NCBI RefSeq assembly: GCF_900115775.1
Contig: NZ_FOXS01000002.1
Coordinates: 961,129 to 1,025,128 of the forward strand
DNA from: Hymenobacter arizonensis
GTDB lineage: Bacteria > Bacteroidota > Bacteroidia > Cytophagales > Hymenobacteraceae
Direction: 5' to 3'
Length of the DNA stretch: 64,000 bases
A program made the translations under genes and the position numbers. Below the pieces are notes generated by a model. The model was not told the origin of the DNA, did not search any database, and was given only the letters and a program-made list of their open reading frames with translations. This document shows positions 41,801-50,130 of the stretch, in pieces; positions within the stretch are counted from its first letter, which is position 1, and each line of letters starts with the position of its first letter.

Positions 41801-44800
41801 ATTGGTTTGTGTCGCTATCCGAACGTGTAGCGCCGGGGCAGCCAGCCAGTATTTTGCTTGGCAGCAGCGAGGCTGGGGCGCGCATTCTGGTTCAGTCCGA
41901 GCGCAACGGCAAGCTTCTATATAAAGAATGGTTGACGCTGAAGGCCGGGGAGCAGCGCCGGTTGGCCCTTGCGAGCGGGCCGGCAACTGCTTCGGGACCG
42001 ATGCACATTCACACTATTCAGGTTCGCGATAATCAACTCTACTGCCACGAAGCGGTGGTGCAAGTGGCAGAAGAACCGCAGCCATTAAAGCTCGACATCA
42101 GCACCTTCCGCGATAAGCTCCGGCCCGGTCAGAATGAGACTTGGCGCGTGACCATTCGCCAAGCCAACGGCAAGGCGGCCAATGCCGAACTGCTGGCCAC
42201 GCTCTACGACCAAAGCCTGGATATTTTCCGGCCGCACCAGTTTGGAACACTGCGCTTAGAAGCTGGCCACTCTCAGCCGCACTTTGGGTGGCAAGGCTAC
42301 TTTGGGCAGGCCCACTGGCTGGGAACCACGGGCCGAAATGCCAGCAGTTTGGGAGAGGAGTCCATTCAATATCCGCTGCTTAATACTTGGTCAGCCTTTG
42401 GTGGGGGCATAGAGCGCCAGCTTGCCGGCCGGGTGGCAGGCGTGCGGATAAGGGGAGCGGCTGGTGGGGCGCCCGCGCCCGTGATGATGGAGGAGGTTGC
42501 GGATTCACAGTCTCTCAACGAAGTGGTGGTGACAGGATTTGGCATGGGCAACCAAAAGCGAAGTGACATGACCGGCTCGCTGACTACCACCAGCCCGGCC
42601 GTGGACCTGTCGGCGGTGCAGGCCCGCACCGACTTCCGCGAAATCGCCTTCTGGCAACCCGCCCTGCACACGGACCGCAACGGCGATATCGTGCTCGAAT
42701 TTCAAATGCCAGAAGCCGTGACGCGCTGGCAGCTGCTGGCCCTGGCCCACGACAAAGACCTGCATACCGGCCAACTGGCCCGGCAGCTCGTCACCCAAAA
42801 GGAAATCCAGATTACGCCCAACGCGCCGCGCTTCTTCCGTCAGGGCGACACCTTCACTTTTACCGCCAAATTCTCGAACCTGACCGCCCAGCCGGTAAGT
42901 GGCACGACGCAGCTTTTTCTGCTCGACACTGCCACTGGTCAGGACATCACCAGCCAGCTTCTGAAAGGCAATGCCCAGCAGCCCGCCGTAGCTGCCGCCA
43001 ACCAAAGCGCGGCCTTGGGTTGGGAAATCAGCCTGCCAGCTGATTTCGCGCCGGTGGCCGTGACCTACCGAGTGGTTGCCAGCGCTACGTCGTCGGCGGC
43101 AGGTGCCGAGAAACTCACCAGTCAGCAAAAGAAACAAGCCAAACGAAAGAACAAAAAGGGCCAGGAAATCGACAACCAACAACTAACGTCCACTTTCACC
43201 GACGGCGAGGAAAACACCTTGCCCGTGCTGCCCAACCGCGTGCTCGTTACCGAGAGCCTGCCGCTGCCCATAGTGGGCCCTGGCACCCGCACCTTCGAGC
43301 TCAGCAAGCTCACCAGTACCAGCAGCCCCACGCGCCGCAACTACTCGCTTACGCTGGAAATGACGGCTAACCCCGCCTGGTACGCCGTGCAAAGCCTGCC
43401 CTACCTGATGGAGTACCCTTACGAGTGTTCCGAGCAAATTTTCAGCCGCCTCTACGCCAACCTACTCGCGGCCCAGATTCTCAAGTCCAACCCGCGCTTC
43501 AAAACCATGCTGGCCGAGTGGGCGCGCCAGGCCCAGAGCGGCACGGCGGCCCAGAAAAACGCCCTAGCCAGCAAACTGGCTCAAAACGAAGACTTGAAAA
43601 ACCTGCTGCTGCAGGAAACGCCCTGGGTGCGCGATGCCCAAGGCGAAACCGAGCGGCAGGCCCGCCTCACCGAGCTATTCGACGCCACCCGCCTGCAGGG
43701 CGAGACTAGCCGCGCCCTGCTCAAGCTGCAGAGCATGCAGCTGCCCGGCGGCGGTTTTCCCTGGTTTGAGAAGATGCCCGAAGACCGGTACATCACCCAG
43801 CTCATTGTGGCCGGGTTCGGGAAGCTGAAAAAACTAGGAGCCTTCGATGCCAGCGCCGACCCGGTGGGCCGCCAGGTACTGCAAGAGGCCCTGCAGTACC
43901 TGGATGGCAGCCTGGCCCGCGACTACGCCACGCTGCGCAAGCAGAAAAACGTGAAGCTGGCCGTCAACCACCTCCGCGACCTGCACATTCAGGCATTGTA
44001 CGCCCGCAGCTTCTGGCCGCAACTGGCCGAGGCTCCAACTTCCAAAACGGCGCACGCCTACTACCGCGGGCAAGCTGCCACCTTCTGGCCTGACCAGACG
44101 CGCTACCTCCAGGCCCAGGTGGCGCTGGCGCTATTTCGCGAAAGCAAAGCCGCTCCAGCCGCCCGGGAAATTCTGCGCGCCCTCGCCGAAAACGCCCTCC
44201 ACTCGCCCGAACTGGGCATGTACTGGAAGGAAGTGCGCGGCGGCTACTACTGGCGCGAAGCCCCCACCGAAACCCAGGCCACGCTCATCGAAGCCTTCCA
44301 CGAGGTGCGCAACGACCAGAAATCGGTGGATGAAATGAAGCTATGGCTGCTCAAGCAAAAGCAGACCCACCACTGGGAAAGCACCCGCGCCACCGCCGAC
44401 GCCTGCTACGCCCTGCTGCTGCGCGGTTCCGACTGGCTTGCCCCCACCCAGCCGCTGAAAATGACCGTGGGCAGCGAAACGATATGGCCCGAAGCCCAGG
44501 CGGGCACCGGCTACTTCAAAGCAAGCTGGCCGGCGGCCGAAGTGCGGCCCGCCCAGGGCAAGGTCACCATTGCCAAGACTGATGCCGGCGTGTCCTGGGG
44601 CGCCCTCTACTGGCAGTACTTTGAAGAGCTGGACAAGCTGATGCCCGCCGCCACCCCGCTCAGCCTGGAGCGCCAGCTCTACCGCGAAACGCGCACGGCC
44701 AGTGGCACGGCACTGGAAAAGGTGAGCGCCACCACGCCGCTCAAAGTAGGCGAGGCCTTGGTGGTGCGCCTGGTGCTGCGCACAGACCACGCCCTCGAAT

Positions 44801-45078
44801 ACGTGCATTTGAAAGACCAGCGCGCCGCCGGGCTCGAGCCCATTGCCCAAACCAGCGGCTACCGCTACCAGAACGGATTGGGCTATTACGAGTCGCCGCG
44901 CGACGCCGCTACCAACTTCTTTCTGGGGGCCGTGCCCCGTGGCACGCACGTGTTTGAGTACCGTTTGCGCGCTGCTCAAGCGGGCGATTTTTCGGGTGGT
45001 TTGAGCGAGGTGCAGTGCCTGTATGCCCCCGAGTTTCGGGCCCATTCGGCGGGTTTACGACTGAGGATGACTCGGTGA
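38875..45078 (+). CDS. Large alpha-2-macroglobulin (MG2) protein with SusC-like insert
   Basis: A 2067-residue exported protein with signal peptide MRLFLFVCLLITMIFSPDSA (ATG at 38875; an upstream TTG at 38869 is less likely). An N-terminal TPR-like helical region (residues ~30-360) precedes MG2 domains (TCFLFTDRAIYRPGQTVYFK, around 620-640). A bait-like region follows, then REIAFWQPALHTDRNGDIVL and the thioester motif CSEQ (Cys1518, YPYECSEQIFSRLYAN). Complement-like thioester-helical and receptor domains end the protein. Odd: residues 1183-1240 carry LAGRVAGVRIRGAAGG and LNEVVVTGFGMGNQKRSDMT, hallmarks of SusC plug domains. Bacterial A2M trap proteases; here a surface role is inferred. Confidence 0.9.
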   Translation: MRLFLFVCLLITMIFSPDSAAPTPPDPYVAQWKKIDALLAKSQTTTAAPLVEAIYQSARKAQHTPAYVRALLYKIRLLQAKEEDETEKGIALLETELKTATFPARPIVHSLLAELYTTYLNHNRYRLYQRTAGASATTGPTASADAGTGLATWDMGKLGAAIVRHYYQSVEDEPQRQLDVSLATLGDLAAGGDTEGRALRPSLYDLLAHRAIEGLQNQELYVTRPEQQFQPTEPKLFGTAAEFAALRLLAPEADSLNGQLHALHLLQRLTASRQQLTPPNKEALADVDLQRIDYLRSITQNTDLADQYEPALVRMAATYQGLPISTQFIARRAELLRETNPVAAVALTREAEARFPKSRGAARARQLRAEIEQPELSLSAAEMVVPGQPWRFDVKVRNINGLHAWAYRLTLKEWESFGKMQYGRPRDVAAYNARIRKATEVAAWTIPVVPQPKEYREQQVAATGAALPIGYYLIAISSQSTDVTHPTPQSATSYVLVGASELSVVNRFSPATGAAQMLFLQRQSGAPLSGVKVRGTFNRFNPIQRKHISRASELRTTGATGEVELPAPASAVDNAGEERLISARAWRGADTLLVEGVGGYYPGQYPERTETTCFLFTDRAIYRPGQTVYFKGILVERKGGQTKLLTREEQDVELNDVNGQTVQTLKFVTNSYGSFNGSFVLPSGLLNGEFTLQADDGELRFAVEDYKRPTFFVALDSVPGRLQLGQPLTMGGRVQAYSGQATDAATVSYRVTRRELWPMFDFGFRPGMYPPGRGSSQEIAHGAATTDAAGRFSVTFTPPLVPKVPGRGRTGRPDWEPGYLFEVVADVTDAAGETRTGTRSFPIGRNPLGLRLAGPQQANKQQLPTFTLLATNATGEPMVAAGTLRLLARRYRPNPPGVPGPVLETPENEAAPELISTVPFDTKPGSNLDLAAALTALPAGRYLLEAQAAGPDSARARHNFTLFDSNAATVPYSTPDWFVSLSERVAPGQPASILLGSSEAGARILVQSERNGKLLYKEWLTLKAGEQRRLALASGPATASGPMHIHTIQVRDNQLYCHEAVVQVAEEPQPLKLDISTFRDKLRPGQNETWRVTIRQANGKAANAELLATLYDQSLDIFRPHQFGTLRLEAGHSQPHFGWQGYFGQAHWLGTTGRNASSLGEESIQYPLLNTWSAFGGGIERQLAGRVAGVRIRGAAGGAPAPVMMEEVADSQSLNEVVVTGFGMGNQKRSDMTGSLTTTSPAVDLSAVQARTDFREIAFWQPALHTDRNGDIVLEFQMPEAVTRWQLLALAHDKDLHTGQLARQLVTQKEIQITPNAPRFFRQGDTFTFTAKFSNLTAQPVSGTTQLFLLDTATGQDITSQLLKGNAQQPAVAAANQSAALGWEISLPADFAPVAVTYRVVASATSSAAGAEKLTSQQKKQAKRKNKKGQEIDNQQLTSTFTDGEENTLPVLPNRVLVTESLPLPIVGPGTRTFELSKLTSTSSPTRRNYSLTLEMTANPAWYAVQSLPYLMEYPYECSEQIFSRLYANLLAAQILKSNPRFKTMLAEWARQAQSGTAAQKNALASKLAQNEDLKNLLLQETPWVRDAQGETERQARLTELFDATRLQGETSRALLKLQSMQLPGGGFPWFEKMPEDRYITQLIVAGFGKLKKLGAFDASADPVGRQVLQEALQYLDGSLARDYATLRKQKNVKLAVNHLRDLHIQALYARSFWPQLAEAPTSKTAHAYYRGQAATFWPDQTRYLQAQVALALFRESKAAPAAREILRALAENALHSPELGMYWKEVRGGYYWREAPTETQATLIEAFHEVRNDQKSVDEMKLWLLKQKQTHHWESTRATADACYALLLRGSDWLAPTQPLKMTVGSETIWPEAQAGTGYFKASWPAAEVRPAQGKVTIAKTDAGVSWGALYWQYFEELDKLMPAATPLSLERQLYRETRTASGTALEKVSATTPLKVGEALVVRLVLRTDHALEYVHLKDQRAAGLEPIAQTSGYRYQNGLGYYESPRDAATNFFLGAVPRGTHVFEYRLRAAQAGDFSGGLSEVQCLYAPEFRAHSAGLRLRMTR

Positions 45079-45172
45079 GCCGGCTATCAGGTAAAATATG
45101 CTGTTGGATGGTCTCAGGGCCCTTCTGGTCCTCTAAAATGGTCATGGCCTTGGATTTAAAAGGGGAGGGCCG

Positions 45173-45180
45173 TAGTTTTG
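45173..45180 (+). promoter_or_regulatory. -7 promoter element of the Ser/Lys-rich protein gene
   Basis: TAGTTTTG fits TAnnTTTG exactly, 28 bases before the ATG at 45209. Confidence 0.5.
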
Positions 45181-45208
45181 TCTTACGTCGGGTTTATTAC
45201 AATCATCT

Positions 45209-45913
45209 ATGAAGCATCTATTTGTCCTTTTTTCGCTGCTCCTCACCTGGAGTAGTGCCCAAGCTCAAAGCGAGAAGCAAACCCCTGTTACGAAGCTGCC
45301 AGGCGAAGAAAACCTGAGCGTGCGCGAACGTGCCGAACGGGATTTTCTAATGCCCGTACGGCGCAAAAAGATGGTGGCAGTAGAGGCTGCCAAAGCCAAC
45401 GCTGAGGAGAGCACCGCCTCCCCCGAATCGGACGCTACCGCTCGCTACAGCGAGTCGGCTGAGGAATCCAGTTCGGCTCCGGCGCGCACCACCCGCAGCT
45501 ACGAGGCCCGCAACACGGCCCGCCTCGCTGCCCGCCGCGAAGAAGCCCGCGCCGAGGCTCGGGCCGAAGCCCGCGCCGAAGCCCGCCGGGCTGCTCGCCG
45601 CCATTCGTCGCGCAGCAGCAGCAAGAGCTCCAAATCAAAAAGCCACAGCAAATCCGAGTCGCACAGCACCAAAACGAAGACCAAAAGCAAATCGGGAGCC
45701 AGCAAGTCTAAATCCGGCAAAAGCAGCGAGTCCAAGCACAGCGCCAAAAAGAGCACTTCCAAAAAAGGAAGCGCCTCGAAAAGCGAATCCAAAAAGAGCA
45801 AATCTTCGGCTAAAAAGTCAAGCTCAAAAAGCGGCTCTTCTAAAAGCAGCGCCTCGAAGAAAAGCACGCCTTCGAAGTCAACTTCCAAAAGCAAATCCAA
45901 GCGCCGCCGCTAG
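45209..45913 (+). CDS. Exported Ser/Lys-rich low-complexity protein
   Basis: A 234-residue protein with a signal peptide MKHLFVLFSLLLTWSSAQAQ. After an acidic 100-residue part with Ala/Glu/Arg-rich repeats (EEARAEARAEARAEARRAAR), the last ~100 residues are almost wholly Ser, Lys, Ala and Gly (KSKSGASKSKSGKSSESKHS; KKSTSKKGSASKSE). This gives a strongly basic tail similar to histone-like or adhesin tails. No family is recognised. It could bind nucleic acid or surface polysaccharide (inference). It has its own promoter element and a very strong terminator. Confidence 0.75.
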   Translation: MKHLFVLFSLLLTWSSAQAQSEKQTPVTKLPGEENLSVRERAERDFLMPVRRKKMVAVEAAKANAEESTASPESDATARYSESAEESSSAPARTTRSYEARNTARLAARREEARAEARAEARAEARRAARRHSSRSSSKSSKSKSHSKSESHSTKTKTKSKSGASKSKSGKSSESKHSAKKSTSKKGSASKSESKKSKSSAKKSSSKSGSSKSSASKKSTPSKSTSKSKSKRRR

Positions 45914-45935
45914 TCGCGCCATCAACTGAAAAGTC

Positions 45936-45983
45936 AAACAGCAACGCCTGACACTACTAGTGTCAGGCGTTGCTGTTTTTAGG
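45936..45983 (+). terminator. Terminator of the Ser/Lys-rich protein gene
   Basis: Perfect 20-bp stem 45936-45955 / 45959-45978 with a 3-base loop and a T-run, 22 bases after the stop. Confidence 0.93.
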
Positions 45984-45984
45984 T

Positions 45985-46094
45985 AGTAGCGCGACCGTGC
46001 CTGGCAGGGACTCTGTAGTTCGCGTGCCCGTGCCGCGTGGGTATCGTTCAGGGACGCGAACTACAGAGTCCCTGCCGGGCACGGTCGCGCTACT
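45985..46094. repeat. Intergenic inverted repeat, 41-bp arms with one mismatch
   Basis: Arms 45985-46025 and 46054-46094 pair over 40 of 41 bases around a 28-base spacer. The arm contains GTAGCGCGACC-type and GGACTCTGTAG motifs that resemble the inner arm at 3341-3370, suggesting a shared repeat family. It stands directly after the terminator. Confidence 0.92.
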
Positions 46095-46196
46095 GCTCAC
46101 AACAGCCAAGTAAAGCAGCCCCGTGCGCACTTGCTGGGAGTAGTCAAGTTTTTAAATATCCTGGTTATTCCTATTGCTTATTCTATTGCACATAAA

Positions 46197-46230
46197 AAAG
46201 GCAGGCCACCCGAAGGGGTGGCCTGCCTTT
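46197..46230 (-). terminator. Terminator of the GH43 gene
   Basis: Perfect 15-bp stem 46197-46211 / 46216-46230 with a GAAG loop; A-run on the plus strand (46194-46199) gives a T-run on the minus transcript. It lies 20 bases after the stop at 46250. Confidence 0.9.
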
Positions 46231-46249
46231 GTCAAATCACTGCAAACGA

Positions 46250-47800
46250 CTAGCGCTTGTTGCGAATGATAAAGTTGTTGAAAACGGCGCTGCTGCCTTC
46301 TTCTCCTTGGGCCACTAGGCCCACGCGCACGCCGCGGTCCCAAGGCGGGAGGTACGTACCGTTGAGGCTGAAGCTTTCGGTGGGGAGAGGCTGCCAGGAG
46401 GCGCCATCGGTGCTGTAGGCGAAGCGGTAGCGCTGGCCGCCCCACACCTCCAGGCGGAGGGTGATGGTATCGCACGGGTCGACGAATACCTGCACCAGCG
46501 ACTGCTGCTTGCCGCTCTTCACGTGCCAGATTTGCACCTGCCCATTTCCGGCCATGATGGCCAGGGCATTGTAGGGGTCGCCGATGGCGGCTAGGCCTGC
46601 AAACGTGTCCTCGGGAAGTTTAGCAAATTCCAGGGTGGTAGCCGCTTTGTAAGTGGCCACATTAGAGCGGCGGGCCACCATAGCGCCAAGGCGCGAAGGG
46701 TTGGCTCCGAGGTGCAGCTGGCCGGCGCGAACGCTAGTTTTAGGCTGCTGCCAAATGGGCCACTGCCATTCCAGGCCCAGCCGGTCGCCCTCAAACTCTT
46801 CGGCAACGTTGAAGCGGGCCACATCGGTGAGGGGAGCGGCCTGGGGGCTGCGGCGCTCAAACTCGGGCCAGCCTTCTTCGTTCCAGGTGAACTCGCTCAG
46901 CAGGCCCTGGCGACCTACGAACTCGTGGCTCTCGGCCAGGTAGGCGTGGTGCAGCAGAAACCAGCGGCCGTCCATTTGGGTAACGGTGCCGTGGCCGGGG
47001 CATTTCCAGGTAGTGTTGCGGTCGAGGATGGGGTTCTGGTCGTACTTCTCCCAGGGGCCGAGCAAGGCCTTGGAGCGGGCCACACCAGTCGCGTAGTTGC
47101 AGCTCTTGCCGCAGCAGCTGTTGCCGGCGTAGAACATGTAGAAGTAACCGTTGTGGTGCACCAGGGCCGAGCCCTCCACAAGGGGGCCTTCCCACTTCAC
47201 ATCGTTGGTAAACAGCTCAGTGGCTTCGCCGATGAGGGCGGTGCGGTCGGCGTTGAGGAGCTGGGCCCAGATGGGGGTGTCCTGGTGGCAGGAGTTGCCG
47301 TCTTCTTTCCAGATGAGGTAGAGGTCGCCGTTTTCATCGGGCATCGCAAAGCCGTCGATGGAGCCGGCCTCCTGGCCTACCAGGGGGCCGTGGTCGGTGT
47401 AGGGGCCCTCGGGGTGGTCGGCGCTGGCTACGGCCACGCACAGCATGCCGCCTTTTTTGCGGGCGGTGTAATACATATAGGTACGGCCGTTTTCATAGTG
47501 AAACTCGGGCGCCCAGAAGTTGGAACTGGCCCAGTCGGGCAGTTTCTCGGGAAAAACGTGCGAAACCAGCTTCCAGTCGAGCAGGTTTTGGGAGCTAAAG
47601 ATTGGGAAAACGGCACCCCACTCAGCCGAGGTGGCGCTGGCATAGTAAGTGTCGCCAATTTTGGTGACGGTAGGGTCAGGGAAGTCGCCGGGCAGCACCA
47701 CATGGTCGTAGGAGTGGCGGGCGGGGGAGGGGGCAACCTCGGGCGAAACGCCGAGGGCGATGGGGCCTAATGGGGCCGCCAATTCTAGTTCGATTGACAC
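46250..47800 (-). CDS. Glycoside hydrolase family 43 protein
   Basis: About 516 residues from a GTG at 47798-47800. A five-bladed GH43 propeller starts with the catalytic-base motif GDFPDPTVTKIGDTYYA (Asp42), then NFWAPEFHYENGRTYMYYTA and the catalytic-acid region VKWEGPLVEGSALVHHNGYF. The later KCPGHGTVTQMDGRWFLLHH is typical of family 43. The C-terminal ~180 residues form a concanavalin-like beta-sandwich (GH43_C2/DUF1349 type). Family members are xylosidases or arabinofuranosidases. No signal peptide is visible from this start, so it may be cytoplasmic. The open frame continues to an ATG at 47929 but that region contains a promoter-like TACCTTTC (minus, 47864-47871). Confidence 0.88.
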   Translation of the reverse strand: MSIELELAAPLGPIALGVSPEVAPSPARHSYDHVVLPGDFPDPTVTKIGDTYYASATSAEWGAVFPIFSSQNLLDWKLVSHVFPEKLPDWASSNFWAPEFHYENGRTYMYYTARKKGGMLCVAVASADHPEGPYTDHGPLVGQEAGSIDGFAMPDENGDLYLIWKEDGNSCHQDTPIWAQLLNADRTALIGEATELFTNDVKWEGPLVEGSALVHHNGYFYMFYAGNSCCGKSCNYATGVARSKALLGPWEKYDQNPILDRNTTWKCPGHGTVTQMDGRWFLLHHAYLAESHEFVGRQGLLSEFTWNEEGWPEFERRSPQAAPLTDVARFNVAEEFEGDRLGLEWQWPIWQQPKTSVRAGQLHLGANPSRLGAMVARRSNVATYKAATTLEFAKLPEDTFAGLAAIGDPYNALAIMAGNGQVQIWHVKSGKQQSLVQVFVDPCDTITLRLEVWGGQRYRFAYSTDGASWQPLPTESFSLNGTYLPPWDRGVRVGLVAQGEEGSSAVFNNFIIRNKR

Positions 47801-48435
47801 GGTGGGATGTGAAAAAAGGATAGACAGGAAAGCAACCCGTAGCGCGGCTTCGCTTCCATATTTGAAAGGTACGCTAATGAATTTGATACTATAACGAAAA
47901 CTGTGATTTTTTTTGGATGAACCAACCAAAGTAACCGGCGAACGTAGCCATATGCTAGACGAATGCCTTCGGAATAAATACGTAGAAATTTAGGCCGTAA
48001 AGAGGCCTAAATAAGCAGAATAAGCTATGTTTGAGATTGGGTGTTGCCGTGAAATACCTAAGCATATTTGGGGCCACTCTCTGGTATTTGCAGCTATCAA
48101 AGCAAAACATAATTGCACTCTGCTAATAAAATGCGTGCGTATAATCCTGTGGCGGAGTAAATACCTGCCGGCACTACTTGTTGAGCGATGATATAGAGAG
48201 GCTGGCAGGCAGCGGAAAAATGAAATATCCTCTACACAGTGCCTCAGCTGATACTGGAAGCGCAACGCACAATGCCGGTGCACAGCTGGCCGTTTGCTGC
48301 AGGACTAAAATATTAATTCCGGTGAGGGTCCTGAACCGAAGGCGTGGCTATCGGGTACGTTTAGTTATGGCGCTATTCCGCTCCTAGGCTCCTGAGCAAC
48401 GCACTTTGCAAATCGTGCTGACACGGCGTGCGTAC
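47801..48435. other. AT-rich intergenic region, no clear gene
   Basis: 635 bases between GH43 and the kinase gene. The last 350 bases are AT-rich compared with neighbours. It holds the GH43 promoter-like element near 47864. Short frames (47990-48283 minus, 48178-48387 plus) have no recognisable motifs and no codon bias, so they are not called. The kinase gene has no visible terminator here. Confidence 0.5.
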
Positions 48436-50040
48436 TCAACCCACGGACACGGCCGTTGCGGTGGGCAGGTTGATGGTGAACGTGGTGCACACGTCCTGGC
48501 AAGTCTCCACGGTGATGTGACCTTTGTGGGTCTTGACAATGTCCTGGCTGATGAACAGGCCGAGGCCCGTGCCTTTAGAGGTGGGCTTGGTGGTAAAAAA
48601 GGGAGAAAACAGCTGCTCTTTTTCAACGGCAGAAATGCCGGCCCCATTGTCACGAACCTGAATTTCTGCTCCGTCCTCCCGAAAGATGGTAGCGACAGTG
48701 AGCTGGGGCTGGAAATCAGGGTGCCGCAAGGATTTTTCGAGCACGGCGTACATCGCATTATTTAGCAGGCTAAACACTACTGTGCTCATCTCGGTGGGCA
48801 CTATTCTGATGGAAATGTTATCTGGGTTCGTGCCAATAATAAGCTCTAAGCCAACATGATGATGTGTTTCATCCAACTCGTTTCTGTATGCCACCAGCTG
48901 TTCGTCAATGAATGAATTGAGGTCGACTTCGATGAATTCATTCGACTTGACTTGCAGGAGCTTGTCCATGCTGCGGACTATGCGGGTGAGGCTGGCGCCG
49001 TGGTCTTTGATTTTGCCTGCGTTGGTTTCAATCATTGCGAGCAGGGGCACCAGTTCGGTCTGAATGGATTCGTCGGCGGCGTAGACTTCCGAGGCAAGCA
49101 GCTCCCGGCATTCGGCCAAAAGCTCCAGGGAGATGTCGGAGAAGTTGTTGATGTAGCTCAGCGGGTTGAGCAGCCGGTCTACCAGCCCCTTGGTGAGTTG
49201 GCCAATCGAAGCCAGTTTTTCCTGCCGGATTAGCTGCTCCTGGGTTTCGCGCAGGTCGGCCAGCGTGCGCTTCAGGCCTTCCAGTAAGTCGTCCGACTTT
49301 CGCTGCTCGACCAATAGCTCGCTGGTACGGGCGTCGAGCTCCTGGCGCGTCGTGGAGAGGTCGGTCACCATTTTATTGAACGCCGTGCCCAACTCCCCAA
49401 TCTCATCGCGCGAATTGCTTTGCACGCGCTGGGTGAGGTCGCCGCGCCCCACTTTGGTGGCGGCATCGCGGAGCTTCAGCACCGGCACCGATATGCTTTT
49501 GGCCAAACCAAAACCAATTCCGATGCCGATGCTGAACACCAGGAAGCTGAAAAACAGCGAGGTGATGCGAATCTGCCGTTTGCTCTGCACAATTTCTCGG
49601 GTGGAAAACGACAGCATGATTTCGCCGGTCATCATGGGTGTGCTAAAACTGGTTCGCTTGACCACCGAGGAGTCGCTGGAAGTGGCGTCGACGTTTACCT
49701 TCTTCTGTTCGGGATAGGTCTTGAAGACGGTCCGGTCGATGCGGTACCGGGTGCGGTTGGCGTCCCAAACGGTATCGGTGTGGAGCAAGCTCACAAATTG
49801 CAGGAGGGGGTCTTTCTTCACGAAGTCCATGGCCGTTTGCACGCCCTGGAAGTTCTGTTCGGTCATGGCAATTTTCACCCCTAGCGCCACCGTGTTAGCG
49901 TGGTTTTGCACGTCCTTGTTGAAGTTGTTCAGCAGGCTGCGCTCCTGAATGACAGGCAGGTAGAAGAGGACGAAAAAGGAGAACAGCAGGACAATGCTCG
50001 TCACCGCCAACCAGATTTTGGTCTTGACCGTGAGGCGCAT
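48436..50040 (-). CDS. Histidine-kinase-like sensor lacking the phospho-acceptor His
   Basis: A 534-residue membrane sensor. TM1 (IWLAVTSIVLLFSFFVLFYL) is at about residues 10-29, a ~130-residue periplasmic sensor follows, and TM2 (ITSLFFSFLVFSIGIGIGFG) is near residue 170. A HAMP domain (ISVPVLKLRDAATKVGRGDL) and coiled coil lead to the dimerisation helix, LASIGQLTKGLVDRLLNPLS. Normal HisKA reads GIAHEIxNPL; here Asp (codon 49177-49179, residue 288) replaces His and Arg replaces Glu. The ATPase domain is intact: N-box SLLNNAMYAV, G1 VRDNGAGIS, F-box SPFFTTK, G2 GTGLGLFIS. A start at 50088 is also possible. Third gene of a porin / PstS-like operon. Confidence 0.88.
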   Translation of the reverse strand: MRLTVKTKIWLAVTSIVLLFSFFVLFYLPVIQERSLLNNFNKDVQNHANTVALGVKIAMTEQNFQGVQTAMDFVKKDPLLQFVSLLHTDTVWDANRTRYRIDRTVFKTYPEQKKVNVDATSSDSSVVKRTSFSTPMMTGEIMLSFSTREIVQSKRQIRITSLFFSFLVFSIGIGIGFGLAKSISVPVLKLRDAATKVGRGDLTQRVQSNSRDEIGELGTAFNKMVTDLSTTRQELDARTSELLVEQRKSDDLLEGLKRTLADLRETQEQLIRQEKLASIGQLTKGLVDRLLNPLSYINNFSDISLELLAECRELLASEVYAADESIQTELVPLLAMIETNAGKIKDHGASLTRIVRSMDKLLQVKSNEFIEVDLNSFIDEQLVAYRNELDETHHHVGLELIIGTNPDNISIRIVPTEMSTVVFSLLNNAMYAVLEKSLRHPDFQPQLTVATIFREDGAEIQVRDNGAGISAVEKEQLFSPFFTTKPTSKGTGLGLFISQDIVKTHKGHITVETCQDVCTTFTINLPTATAVSVG

Positions 50041-50130
50041 GTGACGGACCACGTTCAAGGCGGCCGAATGACGTGAGTTGTTTACCATACCAGGCGGGCC
50101 CGTTGGTAGCAGGCCGAATAGGGGCTGTCC

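Noticed and set aside
42421..42600. A separate SusC-like gene inside the A2M gene
   Set aside because: The motifs are in-frame with the A2M chain and are not bounded by start or stop codons or by barrel sequence, so it is an insert, not a second gene.
1161..46094. Insertion sequences or MITEs explaining the palindromes
   Set aside because: No transposase and no clear target-site duplications flank the arms, so only 'inverted repeat' is claimed.
47990..48387. Two short opposite frames in the AT-rich gap (97 and 69 residues)
   Set aside because: No motif, no codon bias and no promoter; likely chance.
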